A DNA stretch of 64,000 nucleotides from Alcaligenaceae bacterium (GCA_947380655.1 CANCRX010000005.1:1-64000), one strand, 5' to 3'. Positions 43,248 to 52,374 are shown, counted from the first letter of the stretch. Program-made: numbers and translations. Notes: generated by a model not told the origin, from the sequence alone.

Positions 43248-43339
43248 TCATTGTGTTGTTCGAATTCGTACTAAGCAGGGAATAACTGATTTAATTCACG
43301 TAGCGCGCCATAAAATGTAAACATTGTTACAAAAGGTAT

Positions 43340-43372
43340 CTATCGCCACAGCCAGCTGCCCTGTGGCGATAG
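43340..43372 (-). terminator. Hairpin downstream of the DUF1330 gene
   Basis: A perfect 12-bp stem (CTATCGCCACAG with its complement) with a 9-base loop sits 20 bases past the stop of the leftward DUF1330 gene. The T-run on the minus strand is interrupted (ATACCTTTTG), so termination may be partial. The rest of the 230-base gap to dsbA holds nothing further. Confidence 0.65.
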
Positions 43373-43392
43373 GCCTGTGCTTAAGGGTTTCC

Positions 43393-43695
43393 TTACGCAC
43401 CTTCCATCACATAAAACGTAATCGTGTGTGCGTATTTGTCACGATAGGATTTCGCTTCTTGTTGTTCTGGCGAGTCCCAGAAAGCAAGCGCCTGTGGGTA
43501 ACTTTCAAACTCTATCAGAACGCGGCGACGCTCATCAGAGGGGCCTGCTTTGATCGAGGCATTGCCGCCACGCATTAAAAACTTACCACCAAATTTTGCA
43601 ACCGCGGTGGTGGAGCGTGGTTGATAGTGCTCCTTGAAATTTTCAGGATCGCGTACAACCAGTTCTACGAAAACATAACCTTTAGCGGAGGACAT
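43393..43695 (-). CDS. DUF1330 domain protein
   Basis: This 100-residue protein of the DUF1330 dimeric ferredoxin-like fold family has the typical YVFVELVVRDPENFKEHY start, FGGKFLMRGGNAS centre and VLIEFESYPQALAFWDSPE end. The biochemical role of the family is unknown. It lies 38 bases downstream of a cystathionine beta-lyase-like gene and is probably co-transcribed with it and the metallohydrolase. Confidence 0.88.
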   Translation of the reverse strand: MSSAKGYVFVELVVRDPENFKEHYQPRSTTAVAKFGGKFLMRGGNASIKAGPSDERRRVLIEFESYPQALAFWDSPEQQEAKSYRDKYAHTITFYVMEGA

Positions 43696-43733
43696 AAAAC
43701 GCCTTTGAGATAGTGAATGGAGGGGTATTTTTG

Positions 43734-44921
43734 TTAGCTGTTAATTTTATCGAGTGCCTGGGCGAGATCCTCGATCAGGTCCTGCGTAGACTCGAGTCCG
43801 ATATGCAGACGAATCAATGCATGTCCGTCGCCCGTCCAGTAAGCATGTGAAGCAAGTGCACCAGGATCCACCCATTGCACCAGACTTTCAAAACCACCCC
43901 AGGAAAAGCCGATACCAAATAACGTCAGGGCATTGACGAATTTTTTCGCTGCGGTCGGCGTGCAATTTAATTCGATCGAAATCATCCCGTTCGAACCTGT
44001 GCAATCGCGTTGCCAGAGCGCATGACCTGCATCTTTAGGCCAGGCTGGATGAAAAATACGGGCGACCTCTTTGCGGGTGTCAAAAAATTTGCAAACCTCG
44101 ATGGCATTGCGGGCATGCTGTGGCATACGCACAGCCATCGTTTTCACACCACGCAGTGCGAGCCAGGCATCATCGGCACTGATGGAATTGCCCATCGCGT
44201 ATTGCGCCGCATGAATGCGTGCTGCAATTTTTTCGTCTTTAACAATGACGGCACCGAGCATGACATCAGAGTGGCCCGCAACATATTTTGTTCCGGCAAC
44301 AACGGAGACGTCGGCGCCGAGCGCCAACGGACGATAGATATAGCCAGAGCCCCAGGTGTTGTCCGTGATGAGAATCAGATTGTGTTCTTTTGCTGTGGCG
44401 GCAAGTGTGGTCATGTCCAGCATTTCAAACAGCAATGAGCCGGGCGACTCAACGTAAATGACTTTTGTGTTGGGCTGAATCAGTGAGCCAACATCGTCAT
44501 GGCCCGCCGAAAAGTAAGTGACCGAAATGCCCAGGCCTTGAAGGAGCGCGCGATCCAGATTGCGCACAGGTCCGTAGACGCAATCAGCGACCAACACATG
44601 GTCGCCGGTTTTGAGTAAACCTAGAAACGCAATGTTAATGGCTGCCATACCCGATGGCGCGAGCACGCAATAGGTGCCACCTTCGAGTTGCATAAAGACT
44701 TGTTCGAGGGCGCGATGGGTATCCATGCCGGAACGACCGTAGGTAATGGCACGCTCCCCCGCTGCACGTTTGGCAAAGGCGCCCTCGAGGGCTTCGAGGT
44801 TTTCGAAGCGCACGGTGCTTGAGCGCATGGAGGGCAGGCTGACAGGAGCTGTACCTGTGGCGGGATCAAAGGGAGCACTACCAATGTGCAAGAGTTCCGT
44901 GTCGAGATGATGGGATGTCAT
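43734..44921 (-). CDS. Second cystathionine beta-lyase-like PLP enzyme
   Basis: This 395-residue gamma-family PLP enzyme is a paralogue of the protein at 3424-4587. The PLP-lysine segment is AGTKYVAGHSDVMLG, preceded by TDNTWGSGYIYRPL, and the phosphate-binding stretch is APSGMAAIN. Shared blocks such as IKVIYVESPGSL and GISFSWGGFESL are nearly identical to those of the other copy. It would perform beta-elimination of cystathionine or another thioether. Both copies cannot simply be assigned MetC. Here the partner genes are a metallo-beta-lactamase-fold hydrolase (upstream, 9 bases) and DUF1330. Confidence 0.88.
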   Translation of the reverse strand: MTSHHLDTELLHIGSAPFDPATGTAPVSLPSMRSSTVRFENLEALEGAFAKRAAGERAITYGRSGMDTHRALEQVFMQLEGGTYCVLAPSGMAAINIAFLGLLKTGDHVLVADCVYGPVRNLDRALLQGLGISVTYFSAGHDDVGSLIQPNTKVIYVESPGSLLFEMLDMTTLAATAKEHNLILITDNTWGSGYIYRPLALGADVSVVAGTKYVAGHSDVMLGAVIVKDEKIAARIHAAQYAMGNSISADDAWLALRGVKTMAVRMPQHARNAIEVCKFFDTRKEVARIFHPAWPKDAGHALWQRDCTGSNGMISIELNCTPTAAKKFVNALTLFGIGFSWGGFESLVQWVDPGALASHAYWTGDGHALIRLHIGLESTQDLIEDLAQALDKINS

Positions 44922-44930
44922 GAGTAGGCC

Positions 44931-45989
44931 TTAAATTTTTGTAAACCGGATGATGCCGTCAGTACAAACTTCTCTTGATAGTTTGCCATCAAAATACAGT
45001 GCATGCAGGTGGGCGATCGCCTCGCCCATCGCGAAGGTAGTTTGGTGCAAATCAAGTTTTCGTTTAAACAGTACAGGCAAAATATCTGTTGTCGAGTGCG
45101 GCGTTGCGCAGGCATCAAGAACTTCTTGTAGCCTGTCCGCGTGATGTGCGTGTTGTTGGGCGATCCGCTCGTGTAAACCGGTAAAGGGGCGTCCGTGCGA
45201 GGGCAGTACTAACGTGTCTACGGGCAGGGGTGAAAAAGCATCGAGCGAGTTCAGGTAGGCAGGTAGTGGGTTACCCATGGGTTCATAGTCAAATACGCTG
45301 ACGTTAGTTGAAATACGTGGCAATACCATATCGCCAGAGATCAGAACGTTTTTATCCGCGCAATATAACGACATGTGTTCAGGCGCATGACCATACCCTG
45401 CAATTGCCAGCCAGTCGTGGCCGTCGATGGTGATGCGGCTGCCGTCCATGATGCGTTTGAAAGAATTCGGCATGGACGGCACAAGGCCGGAATAATAGGC
45501 GGCACGGGCACGGATTTTTTCCTGCGACTCCTCGTCCACGAGTCCGTGGCGGATGAAGTGTTGCACGGTGGCCTCGCCGCCGGTTGCGCCACCATCGGTG
45601 CGACTCGACCAGAGCTTGGCGACCATGTAATCGGTCATGCTCATCTCTAGCGGCACATCCCAGCGATCGCAGAGCCAGTGCGCTAAGCCCACATGGTCTG
45701 GGTGCATGTGTGTGACGATTACACGCAAAACTGGCAGGCCCTGAAGTTGTGTGTCGAAAATCTTTTCCCACAGGGTTTTGACTTCCTCACGGCTGATGCC
45801 GCAGTCCACGATGGTCCAGCCCTCGCGTCCGTCGATCTTGTCGCGCAGCAGCCACAGATTGATATGGTCAAGTGCGAAAGGCAAAGGCATTCTGATCCAG
45901 CGCACGCCGGGCGCCAGCTCCAGCGTGCTTCCAGGCTCGGGCATGGTGTCACCATGGGGATAATGCAAGGCTTGTTCTTGGGGGTTCAT
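44931..45989 (-). CDS. Metallo-beta-lactamase-fold hydrolase
   Basis: This 352-residue MBL-fold protein has the dinuclear-zinc signature HMHPDH (HxHxDH, about residues 92-97). Further ligands are GHAPEHMSLYC and SGDMVLPRIS, with a late PSHGRPF segment. It resembles glyoxalase II-like and multifunctional MBL hydrolases; a C-terminal helical extension with LFKRKLDLHQTTFAMGEAIAHL is typical of one subfamily. No substrate can be assigned. It precedes a C-S lyase-like gene by 9 bases, so a thioester hydrolase is plausible. Confidence 0.87.
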   Translation of the reverse strand: MNPQEQALHYPHGDTMPEPGSTLELAPGVRWIRMPLPFALDHINLWLLRDKIDGREGWTIVDCGISREEVKTLWEKIFDTQLQGLPVLRVIVTHMHPDHVGLAHWLCDRWDVPLEMSMTDYMVAKLWSSRTDGGATGGEATVQHFIRHGLVDEESQEKIRARAAYYSGLVPSMPNSFKRIMDGSRITIDGHDWLAIAGYGHAPEHMSLYCADKNVLISGDMVLPRISTNVSVFDYEPMGNPLPAYLNSLDAFSPLPVDTLVLPSHGRPFTGLHERIAQQHAHHADRLQEVLDACATPHSTTDILPVLFKRKLDLHQTTFAMGEAIAHLHALYFDGKLSREVCTDGIIRFTKI

Positions 45990-46224
45990 TGCGCATTGTC
46001 TCCGTGCATTTTTTATCTAGATATATAGGATCGGCTCATCATAACGTTAAGGTAAAGTCTGAGCCAAGGCAGGCAAGTGGCAATGGACGTTTACATAATC
46101 ACCACACCGCCTAAACAACAAAAAATAAATTTTGCGCAAAGGATTGTCGGCGAGACTTTTTGGGCGTAGAGTAAAATCCACAGAGGGCAAAATAGCCCGA
46201 TTTTTTAACAGGAGCCTGTCTCAT

Positions 46225-46683
46225 ATGTTTGACATTCTGGTTTACCTGTTCGAGAACTACTACACCCCAGGCGCCTGCCCCACTGCAGACGTACTGGCCA
46301 AACGGCTTGCTGCGGCAGGCTTCGAGCATACCGATATCGACGAAGCCCTTGGCTGGCTAGTCGGCTTGGCCGAGACGACTGAGCAGTGTGTCGGTTTGTC
46401 CAGGTCTCCTGGTAGCGGCACTCGCGTGTATGCCGACAGTGAGCAACAGTTTCTGGGCGCGGGTCCGATCGGATTCATCACTTTTCTTGAGGCCACCGGT
46501 GCGTTGTCACCCGCACTCAGGGAAATCGTGATCGACCGCGCGATGGCGACCGCTGATTCACCGATGTCACTGCAAAAGATCAAGATCATCGCGTTAATGG
46601 TGCTCTGGAGTCAGGAGTCCGAGGTGGATCACTTGATTCTTGAAGAATTGCTGCGCGACGACCAAGACCGGTTATTGCATTAA
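46225..46683 (+). CDS. smg: Smg protein (DUF494)
   Basis: This 152-residue cytoplasmic protein of the Smg/DUF494 family is widely conserved near dprA and topA in proteobacteria, but its function is unknown. It starts MFDILVYLFENYYTPGACPT, the family hallmark, with an AGGAG ribosome site. The open frame extends upstream to 46132, but those residues are not family-like. Here it precedes gluQ and the topoisomerase gene topB, where other betaproteobacteria have topA. Confidence 0.92.
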   Translation: MFDILVYLFENYYTPGACPTADVLAKRLAAAGFEHTDIDEALGWLVGLAETTEQCVGLSRSPGSGTRVYADSEQQFLGAGPIGFITFLEATGALSPALREIVIDRAMATADSPMSLQKIKIIALMVLWSQESEVDHLILEELLRDDQDRLLH

Positions 46684-46690
46684 TCCGGTT

Positions 46691-47590
46691 GTGCTGTTGC
46701 CCTATACCGGCCGGTTTGCGCCCAGCCCGAGTGGTCCCCTGCATTTAGGCTCTGCCGTAGCGGCTGTGGCAAGCTATGTGGATGCGCGTGCGCACGCGGG
46801 GCGATGGCTGGTGAGAATAGAAGATCTCGATACGCCTCGCGTTGTGCCGGGCGCCACCGATATTATTTTGCAGCAGCTGCGGACGCTCGGCATGTTCGCG
46901 GATGGAGAGATTTTGCATCAATCTCGTCGATTAAGCGCCTATCAGGCTGCCTTTGATCAGCTTTTGTCTTTAAATTATGTTTATCCCTGCAGTTGTACAC
47001 GACGTGAAATTGCTGATTCGGTACTGAGATTGCAGGGTGAGTTGCCAGAGGGAGAGCGCCCATATCCAGGAACCTGCCGCCAAGGCCTCTCAGAGGGCCG
47101 CCAGGGCCTTTCCTGGCGGCTAAGGGTGCCAGAGGGTTCCGTAAGCTTTAAAGACCGCTGGCTGGGCCCTATGAGCCAAGATGTGAGTCAGACGGTCGGA
47201 GATTTTGTCATTAAACGCGCGGATGGCATTTGGGCTTACCAATTGGCGGTCGTGGTCGACGATGCGGCTCAAGGCGTGACAGATATCGTGCGGGGCGAAG
47301 ATTTGCTAAGTAGCACCGCCCGCCAGCAACAATTGGCAGCAATGCTTGACTACCCTGTCCCAAGAGTATTACATGTGCCTTTAGTTACGGATTTATCAGG
47401 GTTAAAGCTCTCAAAACAAAACAACGCCACCGCGCTGGATTTAGCCCAACCACTGGAAATTTTGCAAAAATCTTGGGAACTGCTTGGGTTCGAGCGCCTC
47501 AAAGCCACAAATATCGAGGATTTTTGGGCGCGAGCGACCCCCGTTTGGGTGCAACGCCTGAGTCGTGCTAACTTGCACGGCATCAATTAG
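46691..47590 (+). CDS. gluQ: Glutamyl-Q tRNA(Asp) synthetase
   Basis: This roughly 299-residue truncated glutamyl-tRNA synthetase paralogue (GluQRS) attaches Glu to queuosine at position 34 of tRNA-Asp. It retains the HIGH-type PSPSGPLHLGS and the KMSKS-like GLKLSKQ. A Cys cluster in YPCSCTRREI and YPGTCRQG binds zinc, and no anticodon-binding domain follows. GTG at 46691 gives the usual start (LLPYTGRFAPSPSG). A TTG at 46640 inside smg would lengthen it by 17 residues. The position right behind smg suggests coupling. Confidence 0.93.
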   Translation: MLLPYTGRFAPSPSGPLHLGSAVAAVASYVDARAHAGRWLVRIEDLDTPRVVPGATDIILQQLRTLGMFADGEILHQSRRLSAYQAAFDQLLSLNYVYPCSCTRREIADSVLRLQGELPEGERPYPGTCRQGLSEGRQGLSWRLRVPEGSVSFKDRWLGPMSQDVSQTVGDFVIKRADGIWAYQLAVVVDDAAQGVTDIVRGEDLLSSTARQQQLAAMLDYPVPRVLHVPLVTDLSGLKLSKQNNATALDLAQPLEILQKSWELLGFERLKATNIEDFWARATPVWVQRLSRANLHGIN

Positions 47591-47671
47591 TGCTTTTATG
47601 ATCCGCGCTGTGCTCCGCTGACAACACTCGTCAGCAGGGTAAATTTCGGATTAAGCCGTCTCTGGATAAGA

Positions 47672-50362
47672 ATGACTAAAACTTTGATCATTGCTGAGAA
47701 ACCTTCTGTCGCACTCGACATTTCGCGTGCGCTGGGTGGTTTTACGCGCGAGGGTGACTACTTTGAGAGTGAGCATTATGTGCTGTCCTCAAGTGTTGGC
47801 CACCTGCTGAGTCTGATTGCTCCCAATGACCCCGTCAAGGGCAAGTGGAGTTTCACCCATTTACCGGTCATACCGCCGCAGTTCGAGATTAATCCCTCGG
47901 ACAAGAAAGCGGGCGAGCGTCTCAAAATGCTCGTCAAGTTGATTAAGCGCAAGGATGTCAGCGCTTTAATTAATGCGTGTGACGCGGGACGTGAGGGCGA
48001 ACTGATTTTCCGCTACATCCAGCAATATGCTGGGCAAAACAAGCCTGTGCAACGTTTGTGGTTGCAGTCGATGACTCAGGATGCAATTCGCGAGGCATTT
48101 AAAAACTTGCGGTCTGATGAACTGATGAAGCCGCTTGAAGCGGCAGCACGCTCACGTGCAGAGGCTGACTGGCTGGTGGGTATTAATGGCACGCGTGCCA
48201 TGACCGCATTCAACAGCAAAGATGGTGGCTTTTTTAAAACACCGGTTGGCCGTGTCCAGACGCCAACCCTGACGATTGTGGCCGAGCGCGAAGAAAAAAT
48301 TCGCAAGTTCGAGCCACGTGATTACTGGGAAGTACGGGCAACCTTTGTTGCGGCAGCAGGCCTGTATGAAGGCCGCTGGTTTGATCCGGCATTCAACAAG
48401 AATCCGACAGATCCGGAGCAGAAAGAGTCCCGCTTGTGGATTGAAGCGGCAGCCAAGAGTGTTGTGGCAGCTTGCCGTGAACAGCCCGGCACCGTGACGG
48501 AAGAAGCCAAGCCAAAAACAGAAACCTCGCCTCAACTCTACGATCTGACGTCGTTGCAACGAGAGGCGAATGGCCGCTTTGGTTTTTCTGCCAAGACCAC
48601 GCTTTCTCTGGCGCAGAGCTTATACGAGCGCCACAAGGCTCTCACTTATCCGAGAACAGATTCGCGTTATTTGCCCGAAGACTATATCAATACTGTTAAA
48701 GACACGATCGCAGGGATTGCAGAAGGCCAGGGTGTCGCCAGGTCTCTGGCCCCCCATGCGGCAACGATCAGTAAAAATGCCTGGGTCAAGCCAAGTAAAC
48801 GGATCTTTGATAACAAAAAAGTTTCCGATCACTTCGCGATTATCCCAACACTGCAAATTCCAAAAGAGTTAAGCGAAGCCGAAGCCAAGTTGTATGACCT
48901 GGTGGTCAAGCGCTTTTTGGCGGTGTTTTTCCCGGCTGCCGAATTCCGCATGACGACCCGCATCACAAAGGTACAGTCGCACCACTTTAAGACCGAAGGC
49001 AAAGTCCTCGTCTCGCCAGGCTGGATGGCCGTGTACGGTCGTGAAGCGCAAGGCGAAGACGCGACCTTGGTCGCGGTTGCTGAAAATGAAACCGTCCGTA
49101 CAGAAGAAATCGAAAGCGTTGGCCTTGCAACCCGCCCACCTGCCCGCTACAACGAAGGTACGTTGCTGTCGGCCATGGAGGGCGCAGGCAAGCTGGTTGA
49201 TGACGAAGAATTGCGCGAAGCGATGTCGGCAAACGGTTTAGGGACACCAGCCACCCGTGCCTCAATCATTGAAGGCCTGATCAACGAAAGTTATCTGCGC
49301 CGTGAAGGACGTGATCTGGTACCCACAGCTAAAGCCCGTCAGCTGATGACCTTGCTCAATGGCCTGGATGTCAAAGAGCTGACTTCGCCTGAATTAACGG
49401 GTGAGTGGGAACACAAGCTCAAGCAGATCGAACAAGGTGCGCTTGAGCGTGAGGCGTTCATGCGCGAGATCGCGCAAATGACGCAAGTCATTGTTAAACG
49501 CGCTAAGGAATATGATCGCGATACGGTGCCGGGTGACTATGTCACGCTTGCTGCGGTATGCCCCAAGTGCGGCGGTGTGGTGAAGGAAAACTATCGCCGT
49601 TATGCTTGCACAGCGTGTGATTTTTCTATCGGTAAACACCCCGGTGGCAGAACCTTTGAGCCTGTGGAAGTCGAGACGCTGATCATTGATAAACATATCG
49701 GTCCGTTGCAGGGTTTTATCAGCAAAATGGGCCGTCCTTTTGCCGCGATTCTGAAGCTCGATGGTGAGTCAAAGCTAGAATTTGATTTCGGTCAGCGTGA
49801 TGAAGAATCCAATGAACCCGTCGATTTTTCAGGACATACGCCACTAGGCGCCTGCCCGAAATGTGCCGCACGCGTGTTTGAGCACGGGATGAGTTATATC
49901 TGCGAAAAATCAGTCGGACCGGATCGTAATTGTGACTTCCGTTCAGGCAAAGTTATTTTGCAGCAAGAAGTTGGTCCGGAGCAGATGACTAAGTTGCTGA
50001 CGGTGGGCCGCACAGATTTGCTCGAAGGCTTTGTTTCAAGTCGTACCAACCGTAAATTCAAGGCTTTTCTTTCGCGGGGTGCCGACGGCAAGGTGAGCTT
50101 CGAGTTTGAAGCGCGTCCTGAAAAAGCAGGTGGTAAAACAGGTGCCCGGGGTGCTGCAAAAACGGCAAGCAAAACGGCAGCCAAGACAGCCACTAAAACT
50201 GCAGCTAAAAAGACGACGAAAACCGCTTCGAAGACGGCGACTAAAACCGTTAAGAAAGCTGCGACTAAGCGTGTCACGAAGACCGCAACGAAAACTGCAA
50301 CGAAGTCCGCAGCAAAAAAAGCCGTTAAAAAAGTTGTGGCAAAAACGGTTGATGTTGAATAG
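47672..50362 (+). CDS. topB: DNA topoisomerase III with Lys-rich histone-like tail
   Basis: This 896-residue type IA topoisomerase relaxes and decatenates single-strand-containing DNA. The TOPRIM domain starts IIAEKPSVALDISRALGG, the active-site tyrosine is in YPRTDSRYL (about residue 329), and two zinc fingers appear late (CPKCGGVVK...CTACDF and CPKCAARVFEHG). From about residue 830 the tail is a low-complexity K/T/A stretch (KTASKTAAKTATKTAAKKTT pattern) like histone H1 and bordetellial H1-like proteins. This is far longer than in E. coli TopB and would strengthen DNA binding. It is followed by panB. Confidence 0.94.
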   Translation: MTKTLIIAEKPSVALDISRALGGFTREGDYFESEHYVLSSSVGHLLSLIAPNDPVKGKWSFTHLPVIPPQFEINPSDKKAGERLKMLVKLIKRKDVSALINACDAGREGELIFRYIQQYAGQNKPVQRLWLQSMTQDAIREAFKNLRSDELMKPLEAAARSRAEADWLVGINGTRAMTAFNSKDGGFFKTPVGRVQTPTLTIVAEREEKIRKFEPRDYWEVRATFVAAAGLYEGRWFDPAFNKNPTDPEQKESRLWIEAAAKSVVAACREQPGTVTEEAKPKTETSPQLYDLTSLQREANGRFGFSAKTTLSLAQSLYERHKALTYPRTDSRYLPEDYINTVKDTIAGIAEGQGVARSLAPHAATISKNAWVKPSKRIFDNKKVSDHFAIIPTLQIPKELSEAEAKLYDLVVKRFLAVFFPAAEFRMTTRITKVQSHHFKTEGKVLVSPGWMAVYGREAQGEDATLVAVAENETVRTEEIESVGLATRPPARYNEGTLLSAMEGAGKLVDDEELREAMSANGLGTPATRASIIEGLINESYLRREGRDLVPTAKARQLMTLLNGLDVKELTSPELTGEWEHKLKQIEQGALEREAFMREIAQMTQVIVKRAKEYDRDTVPGDYVTLAAVCPKCGGVVKENYRRYACTACDFSIGKHPGGRTFEPVEVETLIIDKHIGPLQGFISKMGRPFAAILKLDGESKLEFDFGQRDEESNEPVDFSGHTPLGACPKCAARVFEHGMSYICEKSVGPDRNCDFRSGKVILQQEVGPEQMTKLLTVGRTDLLEGFVSSRTNRKFKAFLSRGADGKVSFEFEARPEKAGGKTGARGAAKTASKTAAKTATKTAAKKTTKTASKTATKTVKKAATKRVTKTATKTATKSAAKKAVKKVVAKTVDVE

Positions 50363-50389
50363 TGGTTAACAGAGGTCCTTAAGGCTTAA

Positions 50390-51211
50390 ATGAGTACGCA
50401 CGCAGAAGTAAAACGCGTTACGGTGCCGCAGTTACAGGCATGTAAAGGTCAGCGCAAAATTGTTGCGCTGACGGCACATAATGTTTCAACCGCTCGCATC
50501 ATTGATGACTACCTCGACTTTGTACTGATTGGCGACTCAACCGCAATGGTTGCTTACGGTTTACCCAATACGTTGTCGTTCACGCTTGAGCAGACAGGGC
50601 AGCACACTGCTGCAGTTGTGCGTGGTACGCAGCATGCTTGTGTGGTCGCTGATATGCCCTTTGGTAGTTATCAAGAGTCGGTATCACAAGCCTTTCGCAG
50701 CGCGGCTTACCTCGTCGGACAGGGTGCTGATGCAGTCAAGCTCGAAGGAGGGGCTGTGATGGCCGAGACCGTCGAGTATCTCGTCGCCCGAGGTATTCCA
50801 GTGCTCGCGCACGTGGGTTTGATGCCGCAGTATGTGAACACCATGGGTGGTTATCTGGCGCAAGGTCGTACACCCGAAGCGGCTGCCCGTATCCTGGCGG
50901 ATGCACGGGCGCTCGAACAAGCGGGTGCTTTTGGTGTGGTGCTTGAAGGTGTCGCCGAAGCACTGGGTAGTGAGATTACAGAAAAAATTTCTATCCCTAC
51001 TATAGGGATTGGCGCTTCAGTGGCTTGCGATGGACAAATTCTTGTCACAGAAGACATGCTAGGCTTAAGTGGTGAGCGCGTTCCCAAATTTGTAAAGCGT
51101 TACGCCGACATGGAAAGTGTCATGCGCCAGGCAGTCCAGCGTTATGCAGATGAAGTTCGTGCCGGCAAGTTTCCCGAAGCTCAACATTGTTTTGGTGTGA
51201 AACGCACCTGA
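50390..51211 (+). CDS. panB: 3-methyl-2-oxobutanoate hydroxymethyltransferase
   Basis: This 273-residue TIM-barrel enzyme makes ketopantoate from 3-methyl-2-oxobutanoate and methylene-THF in pantothenate synthesis. Metal and substrate motifs are VLIGDSTAMVAYG, MPFGSYQ, KLEGG and PTIGIGAS, with the family's HVGLMPQYVNTMGGY near the middle. Length and motifs are complete. No panC or panD is nearby. It is 28 bases after topB and 19 before the SET-domain gene. Confidence 0.96.
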   Translation: MSTHAEVKRVTVPQLQACKGQRKIVALTAHNVSTARIIDDYLDFVLIGDSTAMVAYGLPNTLSFTLEQTGQHTAAVVRGTQHACVVADMPFGSYQESVSQAFRSAAYLVGQGADAVKLEGGAVMAETVEYLVARGIPVLAHVGLMPQYVNTMGGYLAQGRTPEAAARILADARALEQAGAFGVVLEGVAEALGSEITEKISIPTIGIGASVACDGQILVTEDMLGLSGERVPKFVKRYADMESVMRQAVQRYADEVRAGKFPEAQHCFGVKRT

Positions 51212-51229
51212 TTCAACAGACTGAAATTT

Positions 51230-51733
51230 ATGACCACAACAGAAAAGCCCTGGCACGTCGTACGCAACTCTAAGGTTCACGGTAATGGCGTATTTGCAGC
51301 GCGTGCGATTCCGGCGGGCACCCAGATCATTGAGTATGGTGGCAAGACCATCAGTGCCAAAGAAGCAGATCGCCGTCATCCGACCAATCCCGATGATCCC
51401 TTTCATACTTTTTTCTTTTCCATCAGCTCAGGCAAAGTGATTGACGGAAATGACGAGGGCAATGACGCGCGCTGGATTAATCACTCTTGTGACGCCAATT
51501 GCGAAAGCTCGGAGAGCAAGGGAGGCAAGCGTGTGCATATCATCGCCAAGCGCGATATCAAGCGTGGCGAAGAGCTGAATTACGATTATGGACTGGTCAT
51601 TGACGATGAGAAACTGACCAAGACGCTAAAGGCTCAATATCTGTGCCGCTGCGGAGCCGCCTCCTGCCGGGGTACCATGCTCGCCGTACCAAAGAAAAAA
51701 TCAGGTAAAAAGAAAACTAAAAAGGGCGAATAA
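51230..51733 (+). CDS. Bacterial SET-domain protein-lysine methyltransferase
   Basis: This 167-residue stand-alone SET protein has all the catalytic motifs: an early KVHGNGVFAARAI, then NHSC (84-87), GEELNYDYG (113-121) and a post-SET zinc cluster CRCGAASCRG (C139, C141, C146). The C-terminus is Lys-rich (PKKKSGKKKTKKGE). SET domains transfer methyl to protein lysine. Bacterial copies act on ribosomal or histone-like proteins in a few known cases. Downstream of topB and panB, the H1-like TopB tail is an attractive but untested target. Confidence 0.88.
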   Translation: MTTTEKPWHVVRNSKVHGNGVFAARAIPAGTQIIEYGGKTISAKEADRRHPTNPDDPFHTFFFSISSGKVIDGNDEGNDARWINHSCDANCESSESKGGKRVHIIAKRDIKRGEELNYDYGLVIDDEKLTKTLKAQYLCRCGAASCRGTMLAVPKKKSGKKKTKKGE

Positions 51734-51743
51734 GCGCGCCCTT
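51722..51743 (+). terminator. Weak terminator overlapping the SET gene stop
   Basis: Arms AAGGGCG and CGCCCTT (7 bp) surround the TAA stop codon of the SET gene and are followed by ATTTA. The hairpin is short and the T-tract poor, so it may be only a partial terminator. Confidence 0.5.
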
Positions 51744-51764
51744 ATTTAGCTGACAAGTGACCCC

Positions 51765-51794
51765 AGTCCATATCAAGACCCTAGTCCATATCAA
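51765..51794. repeat. Two-copy direct repeat between SET and DUF3429 genes
   Basis: The 12-mer AGTCCATATCAA occurs twice (51765-51776 and 51783-51794), 18 bases apart, in the short non-coding gap between convergent genes. It carries no other recognisable feature. Confidence 0.5.
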
Positions 51795-51797
51795 CGT

Positions 51798-52313
51798 CTA
51801 GCTGGTCGCGGTGGCCGCCATCAGTTGCCACCAGGCAAAACCCAGGGCAATCAGTGCCCCACCTGTCAGCATGGTCCTCAAACGGAACACCCAGTTTGGC
51901 ATGAGCACAGGGGATTTGCGCAGCAACATGCTGTCAAGCAGCCATTGCAGTGCTAAGCCGGCCATGAGCATGCGCAAGCCAATGTCCGTTGTCGCGAGTG
52001 TGGCAAACCAGCCAATCAGCGCAGGCATCACGCTCCAGAGAAACATCGTATTGCGTTGCGAGCCTGCAGGCGCATGCACTGCCATGCCCCACCAAAGCGC
52101 ACCTACAAAACTCAGTATCACCGCACCATACATGATGAGCGCCACGATGGCGATCACAGGATCAAAGCCGGTATCAATCACCGTAGCCAGCGACAGGACC
52201 CAAAAGGGCAGTAGACCCAGTAGACCAGGGATCAGGGCGCTCAGCGGAATACGTGAGGGGGGTGGCCCAACGAGAGCGTTTGGGTCTTTAGCGGCATCGA
52301 GAAGATCAGACAT
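51798..52313 (-). CDS. DUF3429 membrane protein
   Basis: This 171-residue integral membrane protein of the DUF3429 family has about five hydrophobic segments (starting PLSALIPGLLGLLPFWVLSL, then VIAIVALIMYGAVILSFVGALWW). The GALWWGMA motif is typical of the family. A GTG at 52355 could add 14 residues, but the ATG at 52313 is more family-like. A TTGGT...ACCAA inverted repeat sits in its upstream region. It is divergent from the DUF455 gene. Function unknown. Confidence 0.85.
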   Translation of the reverse strand: MSDLLDAAKDPNALVGPPPSRIPLSALIPGLLGLLPFWVLSLATVIDTGFDPVIAIVALIMYGAVILSFVGALWWGMAVHAPAGSQRNTMFLWSVMPALIGWFATLATTDIGLRMLMAGLALQWLLDSMLLRKSPVLMPNWVFRLRTMLTGGALIALGFAWWQLMAATATS

Positions 52314-52374
52314 GTTGGTGATATTACCAAGACCTTGCAACAAGTAAAAGTCCACTTTCCCTTAAGATAGCGAT

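Noticed and set aside
46185..46206. GGGC/GCCC hairpin with T-run before smg
   Set aside because: The stem is only four base pairs, too weak to claim a terminator or leader element.
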